A stretch of DNA of 64,000 nucleotides from Bryobacterales bacterium (GTDB taxonomy: Bacteria; Acidobacteriota; Terriglobia; Bryobacterales; Bryobacteraceae). The stretch is from positions 1 through 64,000 of the forward strand of contig JAIXKK010000121.1 of assembly GCA_026954325.1 (NCBI GenBank). Direction: 5' to 3'. The notes beneath the pieces were generated by a model that saw only the letters and a list, made by a program, of their open reading frames with translations, searched no databases and was not told the DNA's origin. Positions 36,419 to 44,759 of this stretch are shown piece after piece (position 1 is the stretch's first letter; each line of letters starts with the position of its first letter). A program made the position numbers and the translations under genes.

Positions 36419-37065
36419 TGGCGAAGCTGGTGGGAATCACCTACCGGCTGGATGAGAAACTGGTTCCCTATGCGAAGGCGGTCAGGGCTGTTGGGCTCGA
36501 AGCAGCGCCGTTGCTTCCACACGGCCCGGTTACTCTCCAGGGTCTGGACGGGTTGCTCATCAGCGGGGGAACCGATCTCAACCCCGCGCTGTATGGCCAG
36601 AAGCGGCATCCGGAATCCGATGAGCCCGATGACGAGCGGGACCGGATGGAGCTTGCGCTTGCCAGGGAGGCCTTGGAAGCCGGCCTTCCGCTGCTGTGCA
36701 TTTGCCGCGGCATGCAGTTGCTGAACGTCGCGCTGGGGGGCGATCTCATCCAACACCTGGACCGGCCCGGGATGCACCGCGCGCCCGGCGTGGATGACGC
36801 GCATTCCGTTACGCCCGGCCCGGACACCGCGCTGGCCCGCATTACGGGCGCGGCTCCCTACACGGTGAACTCGCGCCATCATCAGGCCGTGCAGCGCGCC
36901 GGTAAGGATCTGGTGATTTCGGCGCGGTCGCCGGATGGGATCGTGGAAGCGCTGGAAATCCCCGGCCGGCGTTTCGTTGTAGCCGTGCAGTGGCACCCGG
37001 AGGATCGCGTCCCCTCCCACGTTCCGGACACGCGCCTGTTCGAGGCGTTCGCGCGGGCGTTATGA
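36418..37065 (+). CDS. Gamma-glutamyl-gamma-aminobutyrate hydrolase family protein (peptidase C26)
   Basis: This 215-residue class I glutamine amidotransferase-like hydrolase has the nucleophile Cys in LLCICRGMQLLN and the catalytic His/Glu in VQWHPED. GLLISGGTDLNPALYG is the oxyanion-hole strand of the PuuD/gamma-Glu-GABA hydrolase type. The family cleaves gamma-glutamyl amides. The ATG overlaps the preceding amidohydrolase stop and the 3' end overlaps the next gene (ATGA), so at least three genes form a coupled unit. Confidence 0.9.
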   Translation: MAKLVGITYRLDEKLVPYAKAVRAVGLEAAPLLPHGPVTLQGLDGLLISGGTDLNPALYGQKRHPESDEPDDERDRMELALAREALEAGLPLLCICRGMQLLNVALGGDLIQHLDRPGMHRAPGVDDAHSVTPGPDTALARITGAAPYTVNSRHHQAVQRAGKDLVISARSPDGIVEALEIPGRRFVVAVQWHPEDRVPSHVPDTRLFEAFARAL

Positions 37066-38066
37066 ATGCGCGCTGGATCATCAGCCGGCCGGTGGACCTG
37101 GCGCTCGTCATCGGCAGTTCGGCCGCCGGATATGTCTACCTCGCCCTGACGCTGCTCTTCCATGTGCCCTTTTCCTGGCTGTGGTGGTTCTGGAGTGTAG
37201 GATTGGATGGAACGCACATTTTCGCGACCGTCTCCCGGACCTACCTGGACCGCGAGGAACGGCGGCGCAACGGGGGTCTGCTTTGGGGAAGCCTGATCGT
37301 ATGCTTCGCCGCCGGACCGCTGATGGTTCTGGCCGGATGGAAGCTGATTCTTGCAATCTTTGTGGGTGTCTGGGCGTATTACCACGTGGTGCGGCAGCAC
37401 TACGGCTTTCTCATGCTCTACAAGGTGAAGAACAAGGACCTGTCGCCGTCTTCCAACAAACTGGACACCTGGTTCCTTGCGGTGATGCTGACCGCTCCTC
37501 CGTTTCTGCGGTTCTTTGTCAGGCATCCGGAGGAACTCGGCATTCCCGCGCGATTCGCTCTCAACCACGTTCTTCCGGGCAGTGAAGCCGTGTTCTGGAC
37601 GGCGCTGCTGGTTCTGGCCGGTCTCTACGCCGGGCGCCTGGCGCGGGAGCCGCGCTGGAACGTGCCCAAGCTATTGCTGCTTTTGGGCATCATTCCGCTG
37701 CACTGGCTGACGTTCACCTTCATGAGTTGGAAGGCCGCGGTCCCCACGGTGACCATCGTTCACAATCTGCAATATCACGCGATTGTCTGGTTTCACAACC
37801 GGAACAAGTACACCGCGGATTCGGCGGTGCCGCGGTTTGGCCGGATTCCGGTTGCGGTGACGCGCAGCCTCGCCCTCTACCTTGCGGCCGGCCTCTGCTT
37901 CAGTCTGCTCTACCGTGTGCCCGGCTTTGCTCTAGGCAGAGTTTCCGACATCGCCTTCGGATTGTTCTGCGGGTTCGGGTTCACGCACTATTATCTGGAT
38001 AGCCGCATCTGGCGGGTGCGCCACGACGCATCGCTGCGGGAGACGCTGCGGCTGGCGCCGGCGTAG
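37062..38066 (+). CDS. Polytopic membrane protein with conserved-looking histidine clusters
   Basis: This 334-residue protein has about eight or nine predicted transmembrane segments. Several histidine groups lie at membrane boundaries: DGTHIF (near 55), YYHVVRQHYGF (near 108-118), the cluster IVHNLQYHAIVWFHNRNKY (near 235-253) and THYYLDSRIWRVRH (near 310-323). The arrangement recalls membrane di-metal oxidases and the Brp/Blh carotenoid-cleaving family, but I cannot assign a family. The start ATG overlaps the stop of the C26 hydrolase. Its neighbours are hydrolases, so it may act on a common small molecule or lipid. Confidence 0.75.
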   Translation: MNARWIISRPVDLALVIGSSAAGYVYLALTLLFHVPFSWLWWFWSVGLDGTHIFATVSRTYLDREERRRNGGLLWGSLIVCFAAGPLMVLAGWKLILAIFVGVWAYYHVVRQHYGFLMLYKVKNKDLSPSSNKLDTWFLAVMLTAPPFLRFFVRHPEELGIPARFALNHVLPGSEAVFWTALLVLAGLYAGRLAREPRWNVPKLLLLLGIIPLHWLTFTFMSWKAAVPTVTIVHNLQYHAIVWFHNRNKYTADSAVPRFGRIPVAVTRSLALYLAAGLCFSLLYRVPGFALGRVSDIAFGLFCGFGFTHYYLDSRIWRVRHDASLRETLRLAPA

Positions 38067-38080
38067 GCCCGCCGGTAGTC

Positions 38081-38086
38081 TACAAT
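38081..38086 (+). promoter_or_regulatory. -10 element close to the phosphoesterase start
   Basis: TACAAT ends 8 nt before the ATG at 38,095 with no Shine-Dalgarno sequence between, suggesting a near-leaderless transcript. Confidence 0.4.
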
Positions 38087-38094
38087 CCTGATAC

Positions 38095-38691
38095 ATGCGT
38101 CTTCTCATCTTTTCAGACATCCATAGCGACCTGCGCGCCCTGGAACGTCTGCTTGCCATGGAAGCGGATTATTATTTTGCCGCCGGAGATATCGTGAGTT
38201 GGGCGAGGGGGCTCGACCGGGCCGGAGAGATGCTCGCCCGGCGCGCCGGGAAGGTTTACGTGATTCCTGGAAACCATGAATCGGAGAGCGATATCGCGGA
38301 AATGTGCGAGCGCCGCGGGCTGACGAACCTGCACGGCCGCTCGATTCAGGCGGCCGGGTTTCACATTGCCGCGCTCGGTTATTCAAACCCCACGCCTTTC
38401 CATACTCCCGGCGAGTATTCGGAAGCGGAAATCGCGGACCGTCTGGCTCCCTTCGCGGAACTGAAACCTCTGATCCTGATATGCCACTGCCCGCCGAAAG
38501 GAACCGCGCTCGACCGTGCGGGCGCCGGCCTGCATTTCGGCAGCAGCGCCGTGAAGCAGTTCCTGGAAGAGCATCAGCCCGCGTATTTTTTCTGTGGTCA
38601 CATTCACGAAGCCGAGGGCGCCCGGACGAACATAGGCAACACAAAAGGAGTGAATGTAGGCAAGAGGGGGTTTCTGTTGGAAATTGACTGA
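38095..38691 (+). CDS. Small metallophosphoesterase
   Basis: This 198-residue calcineurin-like phosphoesterase shows the complete di-metal motif set: FSDIHSD (residue 6 onward), FAAGDIVSW, IPGNHES, LICHCPPKG and CGHIHEAEG. It resembles the YfcE/MJ0936-like stand-alone phosphodiesterases. The substrate is unknown. There is no signal peptide, so it should be cytoplasmic. It follows the membrane protein by 28 bp with its own possible promoter. Confidence 0.92.
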   Translation: MRLLIFSDIHSDLRALERLLAMEADYYFAAGDIVSWARGLDRAGEMLARRAGKVYVIPGNHESESDIAEMCERRGLTNLHGRSIQAAGFHIAALGYSNPTPFHTPGEYSEAEIADRLAPFAELKPLILICHCPPKGTALDRAGAGLHFGSSAVKQFLEEHQPAYFFCGHIHEAEGARTNIGNTKGVNVGKRGFLLEID

Positions 38692-38732
38692 CGGACTTGT
38701 ATAAGTTGAGATAGAATGCTGGCGCGAAGGCA

Positions 38733-39644
38733 ATGTGGAAACCGGAAGGCGCGATCGCAGCGGCTGTAACCCCTTCACGTCCGGAAGCGTTCCAGATGGA
38801 TCTGGGAGCTTCGCTGGATTTGATCGACTTTCTCTGCGCCCGCGGAGTGGACGCCATCGCTCTGTTCGGTCCGAATGGAGAGTTTCCGCACTTTCCCGTG
38901 GAAGACCGGATTCGCCTGGCGCACATGGCGGTCAAGCGCAGCCGGGCGCCGGTTATCGTCAACGCCACGTGCTCCAACCTGGATGACGCGATCGCCATCA
39001 CGGACCATGCCGCCTCCAACGGCGCCGCCGCGGTTCTCATCCAGCCTCCTTTTTATTACCACTACGACCCGCCGGAAATCCGCGAATTTTTTCTTCAATA
39101 CAGTGAGGAAGTGAATGACGGCATTCCGGTGCTTCTCTATCATTCGCCGGCGTTCCACAATCCCATCCCGTTGGATGTGGCCTCTGACCTGCTCTCGCGG
39201 GGAATCGTGGCGGGGATCAAGGATTCGAGCGGCGACTGGGAGTATTTTGGAAGGCTGCTGGCAGTCCGGGCGGAGACGCCTTTTCTCCTGTTGGCCGGCA
39301 ACGAGAGCGTTATTCCGCGCGCAAGAAAGGCGGGCGCGGACGCGTTCGTATCGAGTTGCGCCTGCGCCGTGCCGGAATTGTTCGCCGCCCTGGAGGACGC
39401 CATCCGGGCGGGAAACATCGAGCTGACCAGCCGTCTCGATGCGCTACGGGACGAATTCGTGAGCCGTGTCGCGGATTTCCCCGGTCCGCTGGGAATCAAA
39501 GAGGCGCTCGAGGCGCGCGGCCTCAAGATGGGGAAGCGCGCGATCCCGTTCGCGCCGGAGACTCGGCGGCACGCCGAGGTTTTTCGCGACTGGTTTCAGA
39601 TCTGGCTTCCCAACATGTTGAAGGCCGCGTCCGTTCGTGCGTAG
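38733..39644 (+). CDS. Dihydrodipicolinate synthase family aldolase/lyase
   Basis: This 303-residue class I aldolase-type TIM barrel of the DapA/NAL family keeps the Schiff-base Lys in GIKDSSGD and the Tyr in LLYHSPAFH. The substrate-loop motif, usually GTTGE, is GPNGEFPHF. The change argues against a housekeeping DapA and for a 2-keto-acid lyase or dehydratase on another substrate. It stands alone between a phosphoesterase and a decarboxylase. The start ATG has only a weak AAGG site. Confidence 0.88.
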   Translation: MWKPEGAIAAAVTPSRPEAFQMDLGASLDLIDFLCARGVDAIALFGPNGEFPHFPVEDRIRLAHMAVKRSRAPVIVNATCSNLDDAIAITDHAASNGAAAVLIQPPFYYHYDPPEIREFFLQYSEEVNDGIPVLLYHSPAFHNPIPLDVASDLLSRGIVAGIKDSSGDWEYFGRLLAVRAETPFLLLAGNESVIPRARKAGADAFVSSCACAVPELFAALEDAIRAGNIELTSRLDALRDEFVSRVADFPGPLGIKEALEARGLKMGKRAIPFAPETRRHAEVFRDWFQIWLPNMLKAASVRA

Positions 39645-39680
39645 GTCCATTCCCGCGGCAACCCTGCGACACTTGAGTGT

Positions 39681-41087
39681 ATGGCTCAGGATTCGTTGCC
39701 CGGCGACATGCCCCCGGAGGAGTTCCGCCGCGCGGGGCATGAAGTCATCGATTGGATTGCCGATTATCTTCGCGACCCGCGCCAATTCCCCGTGCTCTCC
39801 GGCGCTCGTCCGGGGCGCCTCGCCAGCCTGCTGCCCGCCTCGGCGCCCGAGCACGGGGAACCGATGGAACGCATCCTCGAGGATTTTCGCAAGCTTATCG
39901 TGCCGCACTCCACGCTTTGGAACCATCCACTGTTCTTTTCTTATTTTTCGGTCTCGAGCAGCGGCCCCGGCATTCTCGCGGAGACTCTTACCGCCGCGCT
40001 GAACATGAACGGGATGCTGTGGAAGTCGTCGCCGGCTGTAACGGAACTGGAGCAGGTGACTCTCGGGTGGCTGCGGGAGTGGCTGCGTCTGCCGGAATCA
40101 TTCTTCGGGATGATTCACGACACGGCCTCCTTGAGCACCTTCCACGCGATTCTTGCCGCGCGCATGTTCGCCGACCCGGACATTCGTGAACGCGGCGCCT
40201 CCCCGGGCTTTGTTCTTTATACATCCGAACATGCCCATTCCTCCGTGGAGAAGGGGGCCCTGGCTCTCGGCATCGGCCGGCGGTACGTGCGGAAGATTTC
40301 GAGCGACGAAGCTTTCCGCATGCGCCCGGATGTCCTGCGCGAGGCGATTGCCGCCGATCGCGCGGCGGGCTTGCGCCCCTTCTGCGCCGTCGCCACGGTG
40401 GGAACCACCTCCACCACGAGCGTTGATCCCGTGCCGGCCATTGCGGAGATCTGCGAGGAGGAAAATGTCTGGCTGCACGTGGATGCCGCCTATGGGGGAC
40501 ACGCGGCCATACTGCCGGAATACGGGCACTATCTCGACGGGGCCGCGCGAGCCCACTCGCTGGTGATCAATCCTCACAAGTGGCTGTTCACGCCGATCGA
40601 CCTGAGCGCTTTTTATACACGCTATCCGCAGGTGCTGCGAGAGGCGCTTTCGCTTGTTCCTGAATATCTACGCACTGCCGATGACCCGCTGACATTGAAC
40701 TATATGGATTACGGTGTGGCTCTCGGGCGCCGGTTCCGCGCGTTGAAGTTGTGGTTCGTGATGCGGTATTTCGGCCGTGACCGCATTGCCGCGCTGATCC
40801 GCAACCATATCCGCATGGCTCATGACCTGGCGCGCCTGATCGAGGCCGATGCGCGATTCGAACTCTGCGCGCCGGCGCCGATGTCGCTCATCTGTTTTCG
40901 CCTTCGTGGACCGGACGAGGCGACGCGCGCTCTGCTCGAGAAACTCAATGAAACCCACGGCGTGTTCTTCTCGCATACGGCGCTTCATGGCGGATTTGTG
41001 ATGCGCTGGGCGATCGGCAATATCCACACGACCTGGGAAGATATCGAAAAGACGTGGGAACTGGTGCGGGCGCTTGCCCCGCAATGA
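39681..41087 (+). CDS. Group II PLP-dependent amino acid decarboxylase (aromatic type)
   Basis: This 468-residue fold-type I decarboxylase carries the cofactor Lys in NPHKWLF, the PLP-Asp in WLHVDAAYGG, and the N-terminal EEFRRAGHEVIDWIADYL typical of aromatic L-amino acid decarboxylases. STFHAILAARM and TSEHAHSSVEKGA match the substrate and cofactor regions. The expected product is an aromatic amine (from Trp, Tyr, Phe or DOPA) plus CO2. It starts 36 bp after the DapA-like gene and may be in the same transcript, but no pathway link is evident. Confidence 0.93.
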   Translation: MAQDSLPGDMPPEEFRRAGHEVIDWIADYLRDPRQFPVLSGARPGRLASLLPASAPEHGEPMERILEDFRKLIVPHSTLWNHPLFFSYFSVSSSGPGILAETLTAALNMNGMLWKSSPAVTELEQVTLGWLREWLRLPESFFGMIHDTASLSTFHAILAARMFADPDIRERGASPGFVLYTSEHAHSSVEKGALALGIGRRYVRKISSDEAFRMRPDVLREAIAADRAAGLRPFCAVATVGTTSTTSVDPVPAIAEICEEENVWLHVDAAYGGHAAILPEYGHYLDGAARAHSLVINPHKWLFTPIDLSAFYTRYPQVLREALSLVPEYLRTADDPLTLNYMDYGVALGRRFRALKLWFVMRYFGRDRIAALIRNHIRMAHDLARLIEADARFELCAPAPMSLICFRLRGPDEATRALLEKLNETHGVFFSHTALHGGFVMRWAIGNIHTTWEDIEKTWELVRALAPQ

Positions 41088-41108
41088 GCGGTCCAGGGAA
41101 TTCGCGCG

Positions 41109-42062
41109 CTAAAGATCGCGATAGCAGAGCAGGCGAATTCCCAAGCGCTTCACGGCGGCTCGCGTTTCTTCGTCCGTGAGCGCGTCGAGTTCGCGCCGGC
41201 GGCTTTCCTTCAACCGGGTTCTGGACGACAGGAGTTCTTCCGTGCAGAACCCCGGGTGGGTCATGAACTCCGTGCTTCCCAGTGGCAGTTGCTCGAGCAG
41301 GGCCACCAACTCGCGCGTGCGGAAGTGGCCTGTCAACTGAAATCCCGCGAAGTGGTCCGTGGTTTTGCATCCATGCGAGGAGAGAACGCGGTGAAAGCGG
41401 CGCCGGAGGAAGTCGAGGGAGCGGCTCAGCAGGCGCCTGCCGATGGGAACGCCTCCGGCGCTCATCGGATAGTCGAACGGTCTTCGGACCCAGGGGATGC
41501 CGTACCGATGGGAAATCCGGGCGACGGCCTCGAGCACGGGCGGCAGCAGGTGCGTGTGCTTATGCGTGTCGAGGTGCGTCGGCTTCACTCCGGCATCGAG
41601 AATCTTCTCCACCTGCGCGGCGAGTTCCTTTTCCACCGCCAACTCCCGTTTGGCCATCGCCGCCAGCAGGGCTTTCAAGTCCCTGGGGTAAGGCCTGTGC
41701 GGCGGGAGCAGCGAACGGCCGCCGACGAGGACAAGGTGACAGCCGATGTCGAGCGAGGAGTGCCGTTTCGCCAGTTCCACGGCGTGATCGAAAGCGCCGC
41801 CGTTAGCCATCAAGGTGGTGGCCGTCAAAATGCCGTGGAGGTGCGCGTGGACGATTCCCTCGTTCACGTCTCGCGTGAATCCGAAATCATCCGCGTTGAC
41901 CACCAGCAGCCTTTGAGGATCGCGCGGGTGGGCCGGCGGGCCCTGTGCGAGCCTCTCATGAACTCGCTCGCACAACGGAGCCTCGCCGGCCGGCAGACTT
42001 GCACATTCGCTGTCGCGCGGGTGGGCCGGCGGGCCCTGTGCGAGCTTGTCGTATCCGCTCAA
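41109..42062 (-). CDS. ChbG/HpnK (YdjC) family deacetylase with unusual N-terminal extension
   Basis: The YdjC-type carbohydrate deacetylase core begins LLVVNADDFGFTRDVNEGI (the metal-binding Asp-Asp), with HLDTHKHTHLLPP and TEFMTHPGF as further motifs. HpnK members deacetylate hopanoid precursors; ChbG acts on chitooligosaccharides. The family normally starts a few residues before VNADD. Here the only clear in-frame start upstream is the TTG at 42,062 overlapping the mlaD stop, giving about 50 extra residues in which KLAQGPPAHPRD and RLAQGPPAHPRD are repeated. That segment is encoded by a 33-bp direct repeat. Translation may instead begin at a CTG/GTG just before the core. Confidence 0.85.
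   Translation of the reverse strand: MSGYDKLAQGPPAHPRDSECASLPAGEAPLCERVHERLAQGPPAHPRDPQRLLVVNADDFGFTRDVNEGIVHAHLHGILTATTLMANGGAFDHAVELAKRHSSLDIGCHLVLVGGRSLLPPHRPYPRDLKALLAAMAKRELAVEKELAAQVEKILDAGVKPTHLDTHKHTHLLPPVLEAVARISHRYGIPWVRRPFDYPMSAGGVPIGRRLLSRSLDFLRRRFHRVLSSHGCKTTDHFAGFQLTGHFRTRELVALLEQLPLGSTEFMTHPGFCTEELLSSRTRLKESRRRELDALTDEETRAAVKRLGIRLLCYRDL
41920..41952. repeat. 33-bp direct repeat, copy 1
   Basis: The unit starts TCGCGCGGGTGGGCCGGCGG and ends CCCTGTGCGAGC. It is identical to copy 2 at 42,013-42,045. The copies start 93 bp apart, a multiple of three, so both encode the same peptide in the ChbG-like frame. The unit contains the near-palindrome GGGCCGGCGGGCCC. Confidence 0.85.
42013..42045. 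repeat. 33-bp direct repeat, copy 2
   Basis: Identical to copy 1 (41,920-41,952). It lies just before the mlaD stop. The pair surrounds a unique 60-bp spacer and may be part of a dispersed REP-like element inserted at the gene junction. Confidence 0.85.
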
Positions 42063-43132
42063 AACAGGCTCAGTTTGATGCGCAGGAACTTCTTCGGATT
42101 GGCCCGGAAATCCTTGAGCAGGCCATGCATCTCGCGCGTCGCGCCGTTGATCGATTCATAAAGCTGCGGATTCACCAGCAACTGCCCCAGTGTTCCCTGA
42201 CCCGTGTTGAGCTTGTCGACGGTGACATCGATCTTCTTCAGCAGGGCGGTAATCTGATTATGCAGATCGTCGCTCTTGAGCAGTTTGCCGGCGGTGCCTT
42301 TACCGGCCTGGAGGTCCTGCAAAACGAGTCTCACCAGCACCAGATTCCTTTGCAGTTCGTCATACACGGCCGGGTCCTTGAGCAACTTGCCGGCGGTGCC
42401 TTTTCCCTCTTCGACGGAGGAGAGAATGCGGTCCATGCGCTGGATAGGTTGACGGATGTCCGTATAGAGAGTGTCGTCATAGAGCAACTTGCTCACGGTG
42501 CTTTTGCCCGCGTTCAACGCGACGGAAGTCTTCTGGAACTCCGCGAGGATGGAGTTCAGACGCTGGTACAGGGTCTCGTCCACCAGTAGTTTTCCGATGT
42601 TGCCCTTGCCCGATTCCACCATCTCGACGATGTTGTCGATTCTCTTGAGAGTGATCTGAGCGGAAGTGAGCAGTGGAAAGAAGCTATCCATGATTTCGAA
42701 GATTTCCTTCGACGCCTGGCTGGGGATGGTTGCGCCGGCCTTTACCGTGTCATGGCTCCGCCCTTTCTTGATATTGATGAACTTCGATCCCAGCAGGTTC
42801 TCGGCGCTCACGGTGGCGATGGAGTCCACCGGTATCTGGGACAGCATGTTTTCATTGATGCTCATATCGATGCGGACGACTCGATCGGGATCGGTCTCTC
42901 CCGTGAGAACCACGCTTCTGACATTGCCCGCGTTGATTCCGTTGATGCGCACGGGTGAACCCACCGCGACCGCGGCCGCATCGCCGAGGTATGTGTAGAG
43001 CATCACTTCGTGGGTGAAGAAGCTGGTGGTTCCCGTGAGGTAATAGATGAGCACCGCCACCAGGACAAGGGCGACAAGGGCGGTGATGCCCACTCGCAAC
43101 TGCGCCCAACTCACTTTGCTGGCTGATGGCAT
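42059..43132 (-). CDS. mlaD: MlaD/MCE family lipid-transport protein
   Basis: This 357-residue periplasmic substrate-binding component has one N-terminal transmembrane helix (about 14-34) and an MCE domain (about 38-120: VRINGINAGNVRSVVLTG, AENLLGSKFINIKKG). The rest is a long helical region with five repeats of G-K-G-x-x-G-K-L-L-x-D-x-x-L-Y type (GKGNIGKLLVDETLY, GKSTVSKLLYDDTLY, GKGTAGKLLKDPAVY, GKGTAGKLLKSDDLH, GQGTLGQLLVNPQLY). The repeats probably extend the hydrophobic tunnel across the periplasm. The ATG has GAGGAG 6 nt upstream. It is the third gene of an mlaE-mlaF-mlaD operon. Confidence 0.93.
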   Translation of the reverse strand: MPSASKVSWAQLRVGITALVALVLVAVLIYYLTGTTSFFTHEVMLYTYLGDAAAVAVGSPVRINGINAGNVRSVVLTGETDPDRVVRIDMSINENMLSQIPVDSIATVSAENLLGSKFINIKKGRSHDTVKAGATIPSQASKEIFEIMDSFFPLLTSAQITLKRIDNIVEMVESGKGNIGKLLVDETLYQRLNSILAEFQKTSVALNAGKSTVSKLLYDDTLYTDIRQPIQRMDRILSSVEEGKGTAGKLLKDPAVYDELQRNLVLVRLVLQDLQAGKGTAGKLLKSDDLHNQITALLKKIDVTVDKLNTGQGTLGQLLVNPQLYESINGATREMHGLLKDFRANPKKFLRIKLSLF

Positions 43133-43142
43133 GGCAATCTCC

Positions 43143-43943
43143 TCAGTGTCTCAAAACGAACTTCGAAATGTACGGGTCAGTGGCCTCCCGCAGTTGCTTC
43201 GCGGAGCCCTCAAACACCAGCCGGCCCTCTTTCATCACGAGAAAGCCGATGCCTTCCGTTTGGCCCTGTACTCTCTCGAGAAAGTCGGTATCGGGGTTGT
43301 AGCGGTATTGCGCCATGATCTGGCCGTCCTGGAACCGCTGCGTGACGATAATGGTTGTCGCATGCCGCAGATCCCTCTCCTTGACGATCAGGGACATGAT
43401 GTTGTTTGCCGTAATCGGATCGAGGCCGGCGGTGGGGCTGTCGTACAACACAAGGTCGGGCTGTGTAATGTTGGCGCGGGCGATGCCCACCCTGCGGCGC
43501 ATGCCTCCGGACAACTCGCTCGGAAACTTGTCGAGCGTGTGCCCGAGTTCGACAAAGCTCAATGCGCGCTCCACGCGAGGGCGCACTTCCCCGGGTGGAC
43601 ACTTCACCATCTTCTGGTTCACCAGCGGATAGGCGACATTCTCCTCGATCGTCAAGGAATCGAACAGGGCGCCTTCCTGGAATAGCATGCCGGCCCGCGC
43701 GCGGATATCGAACAACTGCTGCTCTTTCCTGCCCGTGATGTCCTCGCCGAAGAGGAAGACGCGGCCGCTGTCCGGCCGAAGCAGGCCGAGGGCGGTCTTG
43801 AGGATTACGGTTTTCCCGCTTCCGGAGGCGCCGACGATAATCCGCGCTTCGCCCTTGAATATCTCGAAGGACAACTCTTCGATCGCCGGATTTCCGTCGA
43901 AGGCTACCGTTACATTTTCAAACCGCAGGATGGATTCCGGCAT
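43143..43943 (-). CDS. mlaF: Phospholipid ABC transporter ATPase MlaF-like
   Basis: This 266-residue ABC ATPase has Walker A GASGSGKTVILK, signature LSGGMRRRVGIAR and Walker B LVLYDSPTAGLD. MlaF-type features are the GMLFQEGALFDSLTIEENV Q-loop region and the C-terminal extension. It energises MlaE for lipid movement between the inner and outer membranes. It lies 9 bp after mlaE and 10 bp before mlaD. Confidence 0.94.
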   Translation of the reverse strand: MPESILRFENVTVAFDGNPAIEELSFEIFKGEARIIVGASGSGKTVILKTALGLLRPDSGRVFLFGEDITGRKEQQLFDIRARAGMLFQEGALFDSLTIEENVAYPLVNQKMVKCPPGEVRPRVERALSFVELGHTLDKFPSELSGGMRRRVGIARANITQPDLVLYDSPTAGLDPITANNIMSLIVKERDLRHATTIIVTQRFQDGQIMAQYRYNPDTDFLERVQGQTEGIGFLVMKEGRLVFEGSAKQLREATDPYISKFVLRH

Positions 43944-43952
43944 CCGGGGCGC

Positions 43953-44708
43953 CTAGATGCTCACGAATATCTTGGTCATCAGTGCGTTAAGCACGAAGAT
44001 CCAGACGGATGCGGCGACCACCGCCTGGGTGGTAGCCAAGCCGACGCCCTGTGTTCCTCCGCGGGTCCGCAATCCGTAAAAGCAGCCCACCAGCGAAATG
44101 ATGAACGCGTAAACAAATGGCTTGACCAGCCCTTGAGTGATGTCGCTGTATTCGAGGATGCGATACGAGGCGTTCCAATACTCGGCGGTGGTTTGATGGA
44201 GCAGCGCGGTTGCGATGATGTAGCCGCCCAGCATGCCCACAAAGTCCGAAATAGCCGTAAGACACGGCAGCATCACCGCCGCGGCGATCACGCGCGGTTT
44301 CACCAGTTTCTGAATCGGATCGGTGCCGAGCGCGCGCATGGCGTCAATTTGTTCGGTTACCTTCATCGATCCGAGTTCGCTCGCGATTCCGGCGGAGTTG
44401 CGGCCCGCGCACACCAGAGCCGTCAACACCGGCCCCAACTCGCGGACGAGAGTGATCGCGACAATGGGCCCTGTCTGGTTCACCGCGCCGTAGGTTTGCA
44501 GCGCCTTCGACATCTGAAGAGCCATGACAATTCCGCTGAAGAATCCCGTCAAGAGCACAATCGGCAGGCTGCCCACGCCGATGATGTCCATCTGCAGGAT
44601 GACGTCTTTCGGATAATGTGGCCTGCGGGAGATGCTGCGAAATGCGCGGCCGGTGAGAAAAACAAATTCTTGGATCGTGAGTACGGGGGGTTTCAGGAGG
44701 TCCAGCAA
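43953..44708 (-). CDS. mlaE: ABC transporter permease MlaE-like
   Basis: This 251-residue permease of the MlaE/TGD1 family has five to six membrane segments: VLLTGFFSGIVMALQMSKAL, then LGPVLTALVCAGRNSAGIASELGSMKVTEQIDAMRALG (the conserved cytoplasmic loop), PRVIAAAVMLPCLTAISDFVGM and the end RGGTQGVGLATTQAVVAASV. The start is a TTG with AAGGA about 8 nt upstream. No MlaA, MlaB or MlaC gene is in the window; many non-proteobacteria have only the EFD core. Confidence 0.94.
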   Translation of the reverse strand: MLDLLKPPVLTIQEFVFLTGRAFRSISRRPHYPKDVILQMDIIGVGSLPIVLLTGFFSGIVMALQMSKALQTYGAVNQTGPIVAITLVRELGPVLTALVCAGRNSAGIASELGSMKVTEQIDAMRALGTDPIQKLVKPRVIAAAVMLPCLTAISDFVGMLGGYIIATALLHQTTAEYWNASYRILEYSDITQGLVKPFVYAFIISLVGCFYGLRTRGGTQGVGLATTQAVVAASVWIFVLNALMTKIFVSI

Positions 44709-44759
44709 TCTGCTATTCCTTGAAAATTAGATGCTACCATACCGTTTCGGGCGCCTCCG

